44,033 nucleotides of DNA from assembly GCF_010692555.1 (NCBI RefSeq), contig NZ_JAAHHG010000039.1, positions 1 through 44,033 on the forward strand, given 5' to 3'. Each line of letters opens with the position of its first letter. Positions within the stretch are counted from its first letter, which is position 1. Position numbers and translations under genes: made by a program. Shown here piece by piece: positions 16,611 through 24,862 of the stretch. Under the pieces are notes generated by a model. The model did no database searches. It saw nothing but the letters and a program-made list of their open reading frames with translations, and was not told the origin of the DNA. Source of the DNA: Okeania sp. SIO3B5 (GTDB lineage Bacteria > Cyanobacteriota > Cyanobacteriia > Cyanobacteriales > Microcoleaceae).

Positions 16611-17602
16611 TTTCCTTGAAAGTTTTACATACAAGCGGCTGCTGCAATTTCTGCACAATTCCTTGTAAAACCCCATACTTTCAGTAAATCTTTCTCCATA
16701 GACTTTTCCCGATTTACTCAAAACAGAAAAATCCAGAAATAGAGCGATCGCTCCAAGGAATTATAGTATGACAAAGCAATTAAAAAATTATTACTACTTA
16801 CAATTCTACTTTTTCAGAGTATTGCAAAGTAAGTTTCAAAAATAGAACTAAATCGCGATCGCTCAATATAGCTTTTACTAATCAAATACAGCTTTTAATA
16901 TTATTTATCTAAATCAAAGTAGCCTAATTTTCCCCAAATTATTACAAAATATTTCACGAGCTTGCGTTGTTTCAGCGATTTGGTACATAGTTTGTACATC
17001 AGATATTGTGCCAATGTTGTGTCTAAACCTAAGAAAAGACTCTTCAATACAAGGCTATAACCTAGTATTTTCGTTAATAGCACCTCAAATCTGCCAATTT
17101 TCAGCCGAGAGGTATAGCCTCAAAAAAACAAATTTTGAATAAGTACAAAAGTACCTCTGCAATAAGGAGGCTTAAAATATGGAACATTCTCTTTTTTTTA
17201 TCTCCTTAAAAGGGAAGGCTTTAGACCATAAATTTTCGATAAGAAGAGGGAGTTTATAAGATATTAAGGAGGAGAAAGTTTTTTGGTCACTAATTATCCG
17301 GAATGATACAAGGATAAAAAAGAAATAAATCCTTATGAGTCAATCCTATCTCTTCTAAAGAGAGACAATTGTTAATTGTTGAAGCAACACCTAAAACCCA
17401 GGTTCATTTCATTCTAGATTTTGGTAATAAATTTATTGATTTTCAGACAGCGAAAGATAAATTTCCTCAAGCTTGAAATAAGGAAGTTTCCTCAATACAT
17501 AAAATGGCACAGTTTAGAATAAAACCGCTCTGCCTAAAACCTCAAACCTTCTTCTACCTCTCAAGGCAATGAATTAATAGCTGATAGCTGACTGCTTACC
17601 TT
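16611..17602. other. Gene-free stretch before the TPR cluster
   Basis: No gene recognised. HIP1 sites lie near 16744 and 16853. From 17100 on there are dispersed repeats: CCTCTGCAATAAGGAGGCTT (recurs at about 24292), a CCTTAAAAGGG block, and a piece of a CCGGACAT-family right end (GGTCACTAATTATCCGG, 17283-17299). Confidence 0.35.
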
Positions 17603-19642
17603 CTACCAATTAAATTTGATACCCAAATATGCTTCTAAACGCTGATTATGAGGTTGAAAATAATCATTTAATTTTTGTCGAAGTGACTCACTAATAGAAG
17701 AATAAGAACCAGCATTTAATTTTGGATAGTCTGGTATTTGATAATCTGGCAAGCCTAGAAAGTCGAAAACTTGCTTCATGGTAGTTGCCGAGTCACGATA
17801 AAAGTCTTCACTTTTCAAAATTAGTAATTGTTCTCTAGGAAAAATAGCTAACCATTTCTTGAGGAATTCTACATATACGCCAGAAGCAATATAATCTCCT
17901 GCAAAATTCCAATAATTAGGATGAGAAATTTTGCTGAGTTTTTCAAGTTGAGAATTAATAGCTACTTCACAAGAACGAAATTCTTTATTTAAACGTACTT
18001 GATGATAGTAATGAGAAATTGCTCGATCGACAGGATTTCTCATAATGAGAATTAGTTTGGTTTTGGGAAAAAAATGAAAGATTCTACAGGGAGCATATTG
18101 AGCATCAAAATAGGTAATGCTTGCTTCTCCAGTTAAAAATTTTTTTGACTCTGAAATGGGAGGGAAATGTGCCCGATACCAATCTATACCTCTATGGAAA
18201 TTGAAAGACCAAAAATGTATTTCTTTTTTGATGGCAGGTAAGACTTGGGGATGTTTAGTTATATAGCTATAAAGAGAGGTGGTTCCTCCTTTGCCTACTC
18301 CAATAATTAGAAAGTTGGCTTCTGATAATTGTTCTGAATTCCAGTGTTGGTTAACAAAGGTGGGATGGGTTTTATAAATATAATTTTTAGAGGCTGTTTG
18401 ATAATATTTTATCGCTTCATTAATTCTGTCTACTTGAGTTAAAGCTTCTGCTAAGTTTAGGTAAGTGGAAACTGAATTATTTTGATTTTCAATAAGTTTC
18501 TGAAATAAATTTACTGTCTCCTCAAGTTTGCCTAATTTTTCAAAGGTTTCCCAGAGACGAGTATCAGACCACCAAGCAAAATCAGGATTAATTTCTATGG
18601 CACGATGGTAGGCAATAGAAGCTTCTAACCATTTTTGTTGTTGGGTTAAAGCTAATCCTAGATAATAGTAAGATTGACTATCTTGATTAGTTTCCACAGC
18701 AACATAATATGAGGTTAAATCTTGTTCTAGTTGAATTTTTTGCCGTAATATTTTCTCTAATTCCCGAAGGATATCTATTTGATATTTACTAGGGAATATT
18801 TCTCGCAACATATAATAGATAATGATGGCTCCAGAAATCTGATTTGCTTGTGCTAAAGCTGTGCCTAATTTTAGATATAGTTCTGGATTTTCTCTGATGA
18901 GATATAGTGCTGTTTGATAAATAGGATATTGGTCTGGATTTTTAATAGCTTGACAATAATAATTGATAGTTTCATCTAAATTTGATTGAGAAAGTTGGGC
19001 AAAAGCATCTCCTAACTGTAAGTGCATCCAAGGTAAATCTGGTCTAACTTGAGCAACCTCCAAATAAGTAGCGATCGCTTCATCTAATTTTTTTTGTTTA
19101 AGTAAAACATCTCCCAGACATTGGCGATACCAAACTACTTCTGGATTTAGTTTTATTGCTTGACGATATGCTATTTCTGCTGCTTCTAGTTTGCCAATTT
19201 GAAAAAGAATATCTGCTAATTTTTGATGAGTACCTTTAAGTTCTGGTTTGAGTTGAATTGCTGTTTGATAAGAAACAATGGCTTGCTCAAATTCCCCGAC
19301 ATTAACCAGTGCTTCTCCTAATTTATTGTAATCCCAATAACTATCAGGATTAATTTTAATAATTTGACGGTAAGCAACGACAGCTTCTGAGTATTTTTCT
19401 AGTTTAATTAGGGCATTTCCTAAGTTATGGTAAGACCAAGGAAAGTCAGGGTTTAGTTTGATGGCTTGACGGTAAGCTGTAATAGCTTCATCCCATTTTT
19501 GTAGTTTAGTCAAAGCTTGTCCTAATTTATAGTAAGACCAAGAAAAATTTGGGTTGAGCTTTATTGCTTGATGGTAGGCATTAACAGCTTTATCCCACTG
19601 TTGTTGTTCGAGAAATTTTTCTCCTAATTCGTAGTCATCCAT
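17603..19642 (-). CDS. TPR-sulfotransferase fusion (ST1)
   Basis: 679 residues, ATG start (MDDYELGEKF). Residues 1-420 are about 12 tetratricopeptide repeats with the consensus PDFPWSYHNLGNAL...AIxAYRQAIKLNP. Residues 443-679 form a carbohydrate-type sulfotransferase domain: KGGTTSL (451-457) is the PAPS 5'-phosphosulfate loop, KEIHFW (473-478) is shared with NDST/HS-type enzymes, and RNPVDRAISHYYH (535-547) is the 3'-phosphate site with Arg and Ser. It therefore should transfer sulfate from PAPS to a sugar hydroxyl or amine. No signal peptide, so it is cytoplasmic. It is the shortest of the four paralogues, lacking the N-terminal QKAExYLxQGK block. Eleven bases upstream of its ATG lies KLNWKT-stop, the end of a lost upstream paralogue. 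The last gene of the minus-strand series. Confidence 0.9.
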   Translation of the reverse strand: MDDYELGEKFLEQQQWDKAVNAYHQAIKLNPNFSWSYYKLGQALTKLQKWDEAITAYRQAIKLNPDFPWSYHNLGNALIKLEKYSEAVVAYRQIIKINPDSYWDYNKLGEALVNVGEFEQAIVSYQTAIQLKPELKGTHQKLADILFQIGKLEAAEIAYRQAIKLNPEVVWYRQCLGDVLLKQKKLDEAIATYLEVAQVRPDLPWMHLQLGDAFAQLSQSNLDETINYYCQAIKNPDQYPIYQTALYLIRENPELYLKLGTALAQANQISGAIIIYYMLREIFPSKYQIDILRELEKILRQKIQLEQDLTSYYVAVETNQDSQSYYYLGLALTQQQKWLEASIAYHRAIEINPDFAWWSDTRLWETFEKLGKLEETVNLFQKLIENQNNSVSTYLNLAEALTQVDRINEAIKYYQTASKNYIYKTHPTFVNQHWNSEQLSEANFLIIGVGKGGTTSLYSYITKHPQVLPAIKKEIHFWSFNFHRGIDWYRAHFPPISESKKFLTGEASITYFDAQYAPCRIFHFFPKTKLILIMRNPVDRAISHYYHQVRLNKEFRSCEVAINSQLEKLSKISHPNYWNFAGDYIASGVYVEFLKKWLAIFPREQLLILKSEDFYRDSATTMKQVFDFLGLPDYQIPDYPKLNAGSYSSISESLRQKLNDYFQPHNQRLEAYLGIKFNW

Positions 19643-19649
19643 CTCAAGT

Positions 19650-19862
19650 TTTCCAGTTAAGTTTCATCTATAAGCTTGATTCTAATTGAGGAATTTTAGT
19701 CATCTATATCTAGTTTCCTAGTTAAATTTCATATATTAAGTCTGATTCTAAGTTGTGAATTTCAGCTTGAGAGAAATATCTCAATTTTTGAGGCAGTAAT
19801 TTCCTGATAGGTGGATAAAGCCCTCCATTGAATTTCTGGCGATCGGGAATTTGATAGTGTGA
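19650..19862 (-). pseudogene. 3' fragment of a collapsed TPR-sulfotransferase gene
   Basis: Minus-strand reading gives HYQIPDRQKFNGGLYPPI, then LLPQKLRYFSQ, aligning with DYKIPDYKKLNLGSYPPI...LHQKLSNFFRP at the C-terminus of ST2. A second duplicated end (MKLNWKT-stop) lies just before ST1. The fragment stops abruptly at about 19862, where the tnpB element begins, and resumes at about 21296 beyond it. Confidence 0.7.
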
Positions 19863-21295
19863 AGTTCTCTCTCGTTAAATCAAAGATTATAACGGGAGCT
19901 TCTAAAACAGAGATAATTGAATCCAAGTTTCAGAAGTTTCTTGTCTCACAGGCTGACTACCGTCTAAGCCTCCACAAGCAGACAAGATGATACCCACCTC
20001 GTTTAATGCCTTATTTAATATGTTAATTGCTGCATTCTCGTCCCGATCTAAAACTACTTTACATTTAGGACAACAGTGAGTTCTAACTGACAAAGTTTTA
20101 GGTACTTTGTGGCCACAATTACTACAATTTTGTGATGTATTGTGAGGATTAACTTTAATCATAAGAACACCGCGTTTTACCGCCACTGCATTCAATTTTT
20201 CAATAAAAGCTCCCCAGGCTACATCATAAATTGATTTTGATAATTTGCTATTTCTAGCTAAACCTTTAATGTTCAGGTTTTCCACAGCAATTAACTCATA
20301 TTCTTTAACTAACTTATGAGCTGTTTTATAGTGGAAATCTTCTCTTTGTCTGGCAATATGTTGATGTAATTTAGCTATTTTATTTTGTGCTTTTTTCCAG
20401 TTGTTTGACCCAATTTTTTTTCTAGATACTTTTTTTTGCTTTCTTGCTAAATTAGATTGAGATTTTCTATAGAATTTAGGTACAGGAACAGTCTCTCCAG
20501 TATTAGTAGTCAAAAATTCTTTTAAGCCGACATCAATACCTACAGCAGTTTTAATATTTTCTGTAGGAATTAGACTAGGAATCGACTTATCTTCTAAACT
20601 GAAACTTACATAATAACCATCAGCTTTTTTAGTTATAGTTGCAGTTTTTATCGTCATACCGTCTGGAATAGCTCTATGAACTATGACTCTCATAGCACCA
20701 AACCTCGTAGTAATTATTTGTTTACCATCAAATTTAATTACTGCTTTAGGATGATTGACTCTACTGAAACAAAATGACCTTAACTTTCCTAATTTTTTAA
20801 ATCTTGGTCGTCCTCCACGCTTACCAGTTTGATCGGGTATTAACCAACGTTTCCAGGCTTTATCTAGTCTTTGTAAATTAATTTGCTGAACTTCGTATGG
20901 AGATTTCTTTGTAGTCAGGAAATAACTGTTTTGTCTGTTTAAGTGCTGATTGTTGAAAATAATAATCTGGCTTGCCAGAAATCTCACCAATAGGACATGA
21001 TACTATTGAGCATCGGTCTACTTGACATCTGGTTCTGTTTAACCAGTCCAAGCGTTGACCGAGGGCATAATTCCAATGCCTCCTTAGCAGCTCTAGCCAA
21101 TAATCAATTTTGGCTGACTGTCCAAGAGTAGGCTTGATTTTGTAGCAATGAGTAATTATCATAATTCTTATACTACTCTTTACTGCTATATTTGAAAATC
21201 AATCGACACCTCCACAAAGCAAGCTGTCGGCAATTCCCCTCCCGTTAAATCAGAGATTATAATGGGAGACCCCGAGACCGTATCTAGTTGGAAAT
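19863..21295 (-). mobile_element. IS200/IS605-type element with tnpB only (IS1341-like)
   Basis: Hairpins close both ends: CTCTCGTTA...TAACGGGAG (19869-19898) after the tnpB stop and CTCCCGTTA...TAATGGGAG (21239-21268) before its start, with loops AATCAAAGAT and AATCAGAGAT. There is no Y1 transposase (tnpA), so it would depend on one elsewhere. Precise ends are not fixed. The flanks TTTGATAGT and ACTATCAAA belong to a disrupted sulfotransferase sequence, which shows that the element inserted into that gene. Confidence 0.7.
19902..21162 (-). pseudogene. tnpB: RNA-guided nuclease TnpB, single frameshift
   Basis: ATG at 21162 opens MIITHCYKIKPTLGQSAK, the usual TnpB N-terminus, and continues to LFPDYK. 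One extra base near 20907 (AAAGAAA on the minus strand) throws it out of frame. The next frame carries on with KSPYEVQQINLQRLDKAWK to the stop at 19902. Joined length is about 421 residues, normal for TnpB. The catalytic parts are intact: GIDVGL (RuvC Asp), VENLNIKGL (Glu), zinc finger CSNCG...CPKC and DRDENAAINIL (last Asp). It is either a young pseudogene or restored by frameshifting. TnpB is an omega-RNA-guided DNA endonuclease favouring element retention. Confidence 0.88.
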
Positions 21296-21414
21296 TTGCT
21301 AAACTATCAAATTCAGAAAATCAAAGACTCGTTTCATTATAGTTGTGGGAGAAACTAATAACTTCACCCTACTGTTTTTATCGAAATTTTTCTCCTAACT
21401 TTTAATCATCCACC
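21296..21414 (-). pseudogene. Other fragments of the collapsed TPR-sulfotransferase gene
   Basis: At about 21300-21347 the minus strand reads PTTIMKRVFDFLNL, the segment preceding PNYKIPDY in ST2 (TSMMKRVFNFLNL), i.e. the part missing from the fragment at 19650-19862. At about 21378-21407, three bases after the ST2 stop, it reads VDD-stop-KLGEKF, a decayed copy of the ST1 start (MDDYELGEKF). So a whole gene once stood here. Its TPR part and most of its sulfotransferase domain were deleted, and the tnpB element split the rest. Confidence 0.65.
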
Positions 21415-23661
21415 TCAAATTTTCCAATTAAATTTTATACCTAAATATTCCTCTAATTTTTGATTATGAGGTCGAAAGAAATTGCTCAATTTTTGATGCA
21501 GTGATTTATTGATAGGGGGATAGGAACCTAAATTTAATTTCTTGTAGTCAGGAATTTTATAATTTGGCAAATTCAGAAAATTAAAGACTCGTTTCATCAT
21601 GCTTGTTGGAGTTCGATAAAATTCTTCTGTGGGTAAAATTAGAAATTGTTCTTGAGGAAATATTCTCATCCAATTATGGATAAAATCTATGTATATGCCA
21701 GTGCCTAAATAATATAATTCATGATGCCAATAACTACTGTCTAAGGGGGAATTTTTATAAATCATTTGCCAATTTTCTAATTCTTGATTTAATGCTGTTT
21801 CTAAAGGGCGATTTTCTCTATTTATCCTTCGCCAATGATAGTAGTGAGAAATAGCTCTATCTACAGGGTTTCTCAACATAATTATTAATTTGATTTTGGG
21901 AAAGTAATTGAATATTCTGTCTGGTGCTTCCCAATTTCCTAAGTAACTAGGACTTGCTTCTCCAGTGATTAAATTTTGATGGTTTGGAATGGCAGGAAAA
22001 TGAGAGAGATACCAATTTATTCCTTTGTCAAAGTTCATCGACCAAAAATTTATTTCTTTGACAACAGGGGATAAAATTTGAGGATGTTGGATGAGATAAC
22101 TAAATAAGGAGGTAGTTCCTCCTTTTCCTACTCCAATAATTAGAAAGTTAGGATTTTGAATGTCTGTCAAATTCCACTGTTTTTGGTAAAGGGAGGGGTA
22201 AGATTTTAAAGTTTGTTGGTAACAAGCAGTTTGGTAATAAATAATTGCTTCATCTATTTGATTCTGTTTTGTCAGAATTTCTCCGAGATTTATATAGGAC
22301 AAATATGAATCTGGATTTTGTTGAATAAACTGCCGATATAAATTGACTACTTCATCTAATTTTCCGCAGCTTTCTAAAGTGTTCCATAAATTATAATTTG
22401 ACCAGGATAATTCAGGGTTAAGTTCTACAGCGCGCAGATAAACAATAGCAGCTTCATCCCACTTTTGTTGTTGAATAAAAGCATCCCCTAAAAATTGATA
22501 AATTTCAGAAATATTAGGTTGAATAGAAAGAGCTTTTTGATAAGAGGCGATCGCTTCATCTAATCTTTGTTGTTTTACTAGAGTATTTCCTAGATAATTC
22601 CATAGCCAATAGTTATGAGGATTTTTTTCAATTTCTTGGCGGTAGATTTTTTCTGCTTTTTCCCATTTATCTTGTTTGAGAAACAAATTCCATAAACATA
22701 AATGAGGTCTATCTATTTCTGGATTAAGTTCTATTGCTTTTAAGTAACTGGTAATTGCTTGGTCTGATTTTCCTGTAGTTTCTAGAACATCTCCTAATGA
22801 ATTATAAGACCAATAATAGTTAGGATTAATTTCTATGGCACGACGGTATGTTGTTATGGCTTCTTCCCAATTTTCTAATTTTAGCAAAGTATCTCCTAAT
22901 GAGTTATGAGACCAATAAGAATTTGGATTAATTTTGATGGCTTGATGATATTTGACAATGGCTTCTGTTTCTCTTTGTTGTTTGAATAAAACTTCTCCTA
23001 AATTATGGTGAGCAAAGTAGATTTTTGGATTAATTTCAATTGCTTTTTGCAGAGTTGTCTCAGCTTGGTCTAATTTACTTAATGTAATTAAAGTTTCTCC
23101 TAATTTATTGTGAGACCAGTAGGAATTAGGATTAATTTTTATAGCTTTTTGGTAGGCAGTTACTGCTTCATGTAAATTATCTTGTTGAGTCAGTGCTTCT
23201 CCTAATTTTTCGTAAGATAAATAAAAATCCGGATTCAATTTAATCCCCTGTCTAAATGCTGTAGTTGCCAAATCCCATTTTGATAGTTGAATAAAGCTCT
23301 CTCCCAGTTTCTGATATGACCAAGAAAAATCAGGGTTAAGTTCTATAGCACGTTGATATGCGGTGACAGCTTTTTCCCACTGTTGAAGTTGCATTAAAGC
23401 TTCTCCTAATTTGTGATAAAACCAGGAAAAATTAGGATTAAGTTGAATGGCATTTTGGTAAATAGTAATAGCCTGTGAAAAATTTTCTTCTTGGAGGTAA
23501 ATATCTCCCAATTTTTGGTAAATTCCCCAATGTTCAGGTTGAAGTTCTATAATTTTTTCATAAGAAGCGATCGCTGATTCTATTTTGCCTTGGGATAAAT
23601 AATTTTCTGCCTGTTTTTGGTATTGCAATGCGATAGTTTGTAAGTCTGTGCTTGAAGACAT
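21415..23661 (-). CDS. TPR-sulfotransferase fusion (ST2)
   Basis: 748 residues, ATG start. N-terminal leader YQKQAENYLSQGK, then about 13 TPRs (to about 485). The sulfotransferase domain covers 505-748: KGGTTSL (513-519), KEINFW (535-540), RNPVDRAISHYYH (about 598-610). It is closest to ST1 (both GVGKGGTTSL and FWSxNF), forming one subtype distinct from ST3/ST4. C-terminal YLGIKFNWKI is the common family end. The stop is followed three bases later by the relic start of a lost paralogue, showing that these genes were once packed tail to head. Confidence 0.9.
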   Translation of the reverse strand: MSSSTDLQTIALQYQKQAENYLSQGKIESAIASYEKIIELQPEHWGIYQKLGDIYLQEENFSQAITIYQNAIQLNPNFSWFYHKLGEALMQLQQWEKAVTAYQRAIELNPDFSWSYQKLGESFIQLSKWDLATTAFRQGIKLNPDFYLSYEKLGEALTQQDNLHEAVTAYQKAIKINPNSYWSHNKLGETLITLSKLDQAETTLQKAIEINPKIYFAHHNLGEVLFKQQRETEAIVKYHQAIKINPNSYWSHNSLGDTLLKLENWEEAITTYRRAIEINPNYYWSYNSLGDVLETTGKSDQAITSYLKAIELNPEIDRPHLCLWNLFLKQDKWEKAEKIYRQEIEKNPHNYWLWNYLGNTLVKQQRLDEAIASYQKALSIQPNISEIYQFLGDAFIQQQKWDEAAIVYLRAVELNPELSWSNYNLWNTLESCGKLDEVVNLYRQFIQQNPDSYLSYINLGEILTKQNQIDEAIIYYQTACYQQTLKSYPSLYQKQWNLTDIQNPNFLIIGVGKGGTTSLFSYLIQHPQILSPVVKEINFWSMNFDKGINWYLSHFPAIPNHQNLITGEASPSYLGNWEAPDRIFNYFPKIKLIIMLRNPVDRAISHYYHWRRINRENRPLETALNQELENWQMIYKNSPLDSSYWHHELYYLGTGIYIDFIHNWMRIFPQEQFLILPTEEFYRTPTSMMKRVFNFLNLPNYKIPDYKKLNLGSYPPINKSLHQKLSNFFRPHNQKLEEYLGIKFNWKI

Positions 23662-23717
23662 ATTTGATTTATAGAGTAGTCAGAAGTTTGACATAATTGT
23701 AATATAGTAGTCCTATT

Positions 23718-24025
23718 TTAGGGTTTGCTGAAAAAGTCTTTTTTTAGGAGTAGGGGAGTGGGGGAGTGGGGGAGTAGGGGAGTAGGGGAGTGGGGGAGTA
23801 GGGGAGTAGGGGAGTGGGGGAGTAGAGAGTAGTTAGGAGGAAGAGAGAATAGAATTTATAGAGGAGGTAGTCGGATAGATTTGTTCCTTGGTTTTTATGC
23901 AATTATTCTGCCTTTTATGCTAGCTTTTTGAGTGTTTTGGGCTAAAAATATGGCAATTTTTTCAACCCAAAAAAAGCTTTAACCAATATCAGTAAATGCT
24001 TTTATATTTAATCGGCAAGACCTAT
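23718..24025. mobile_element. MITE, TTAGGGTTTGCTGA family, copy 4
   Basis: Left end TTAGGGTTTGCTGAAAAAGTC, right end drifted (TTAATCGGCAAGACCTA). About 75 bp of GGGGAGTA/GGGGAGTG tandem repeats sit where other copies have GGAGACAGGAG. Same orientation as copy 1; interior landmark CTAGCTTTTTGAGTGTTTTGGGC. Confidence 0.6.
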
Positions 24026-24382
24026 TTTATAGCGGTTTTAATTAACATATAATCCAACTATTTCTATAACTTCTACTACCTTTAGAAATATCTATAATTT
24101 TTACTCTAGTCAATATGAGTGAAAACCTTTAGAATTGCGAACAAAATTCTAGTGTCGCTATGCGGAAGTTAAAAGTCAAAAGTTAAAAGTTAAAAGTATT
24201 GATTTGTAATTGTTTTAGGATTTTGTAACTGGCCATTTCAGTTATCAGTTAGCCTCCTCCGGAGGAACTGCGTTAACAGTTATCAGTACCTCTGCAATAA
24301 GGAGGCTTGAAATATAGAATATCCTCTTTTTTATCCCCTTAAAAGGGGAGGCTTTAGAGCAAATTTTTTCAGTAATAATTAA

Positions 24383-24811
24383 TTAGGATTTGCTGAATAA
24401 AGTATGATACCAATTTGAAAAAAGAATACTACAAAAAGGTAGACCTTACTCGAAGATTATTAAAAATAGCTATTCCAGTTAATTTTAGATAGTTGTTTAT
24501 ATTGTTTTTCCCTTTTTTTCAATATTTATCCCTTTTTCCTTTTTTTCTCTTCCTTCTTTCTTTCTTCTACCATTTGTAACAAACATTTATCAAATTGGTA
24601 TGAGTGCTAGGGGTAGGAGTCAGGAGTCAGGAGAAATGGGGAATTTAGAGAAGGTATAAGTAAGAATTGTCCCTCAATTTTTCTGTTCTTGATTTGCCCA
24701 AAATGCTAACTTTTTGAACGTTTTAGACCAAAACAAGCGCACTTTTTTGGAATCTCAGAAGGCTAAAGCATTTATCTGTCAATGCTTTGATAATTAATCA
24801 GCAAACCCTAA
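24383..24811. mobile_element. MITE, TTAGGGTTTGCTGA family, copy 5 (split by another element)
   Basis: Left end TTAGGATTTGCTGAATAAAG, right end TTAATCAGCAAACCCTAA. The copy is interrupted at 24407-24601 by an ATACCAATTTG-family element and continues with GGAGTCA heptamers, CTAACTTTTTGAACG and TTTATCTGTCAATGCTTT. Confidence 0.65.
24407..24601. mobile_element. MITE, ATACCAATTTG family, copy 1 (nested)
   Basis: Begins ATACCAATTTGAAAAAAGAAT and ends AACATTTATCAAATTGGTAT, 195 bp. The whole element is a near reverse complement of the copy at 30383-30578, including the AGGTAGAC...CTATTCCAGTTAATTTTAGATAG interior, which proves a defined mobile unit. Confidence 0.75.
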
Positions 24812-24862
24812 TTATTAATTATTAATTATTAATTATTAATTGTTTAAAGCCTACTCCCTTCT

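Larger units (their letters stand above)
23662..24862. repeat. Repeat-only intergenic stretch between ST2 and ST3
   Basis: It contains a TTAGGGTTTGCTGA-family element (23718-24025) with GGGAGTAG tandem repeats, and a dispersed repeat shared with 1495-1620 (about 24153-24235). A CAATAAGGAGGCTT repeat (24294-24370) and a nested pair of elements (24383-24811) follow. No coding sequence. Confidence 0.6.

Noticed and set aside
16901-17083. 60-codon minus-strand frame
   Set aside because: No recognisable family and no ribosome-binding site; could be a relic but cannot be supported.
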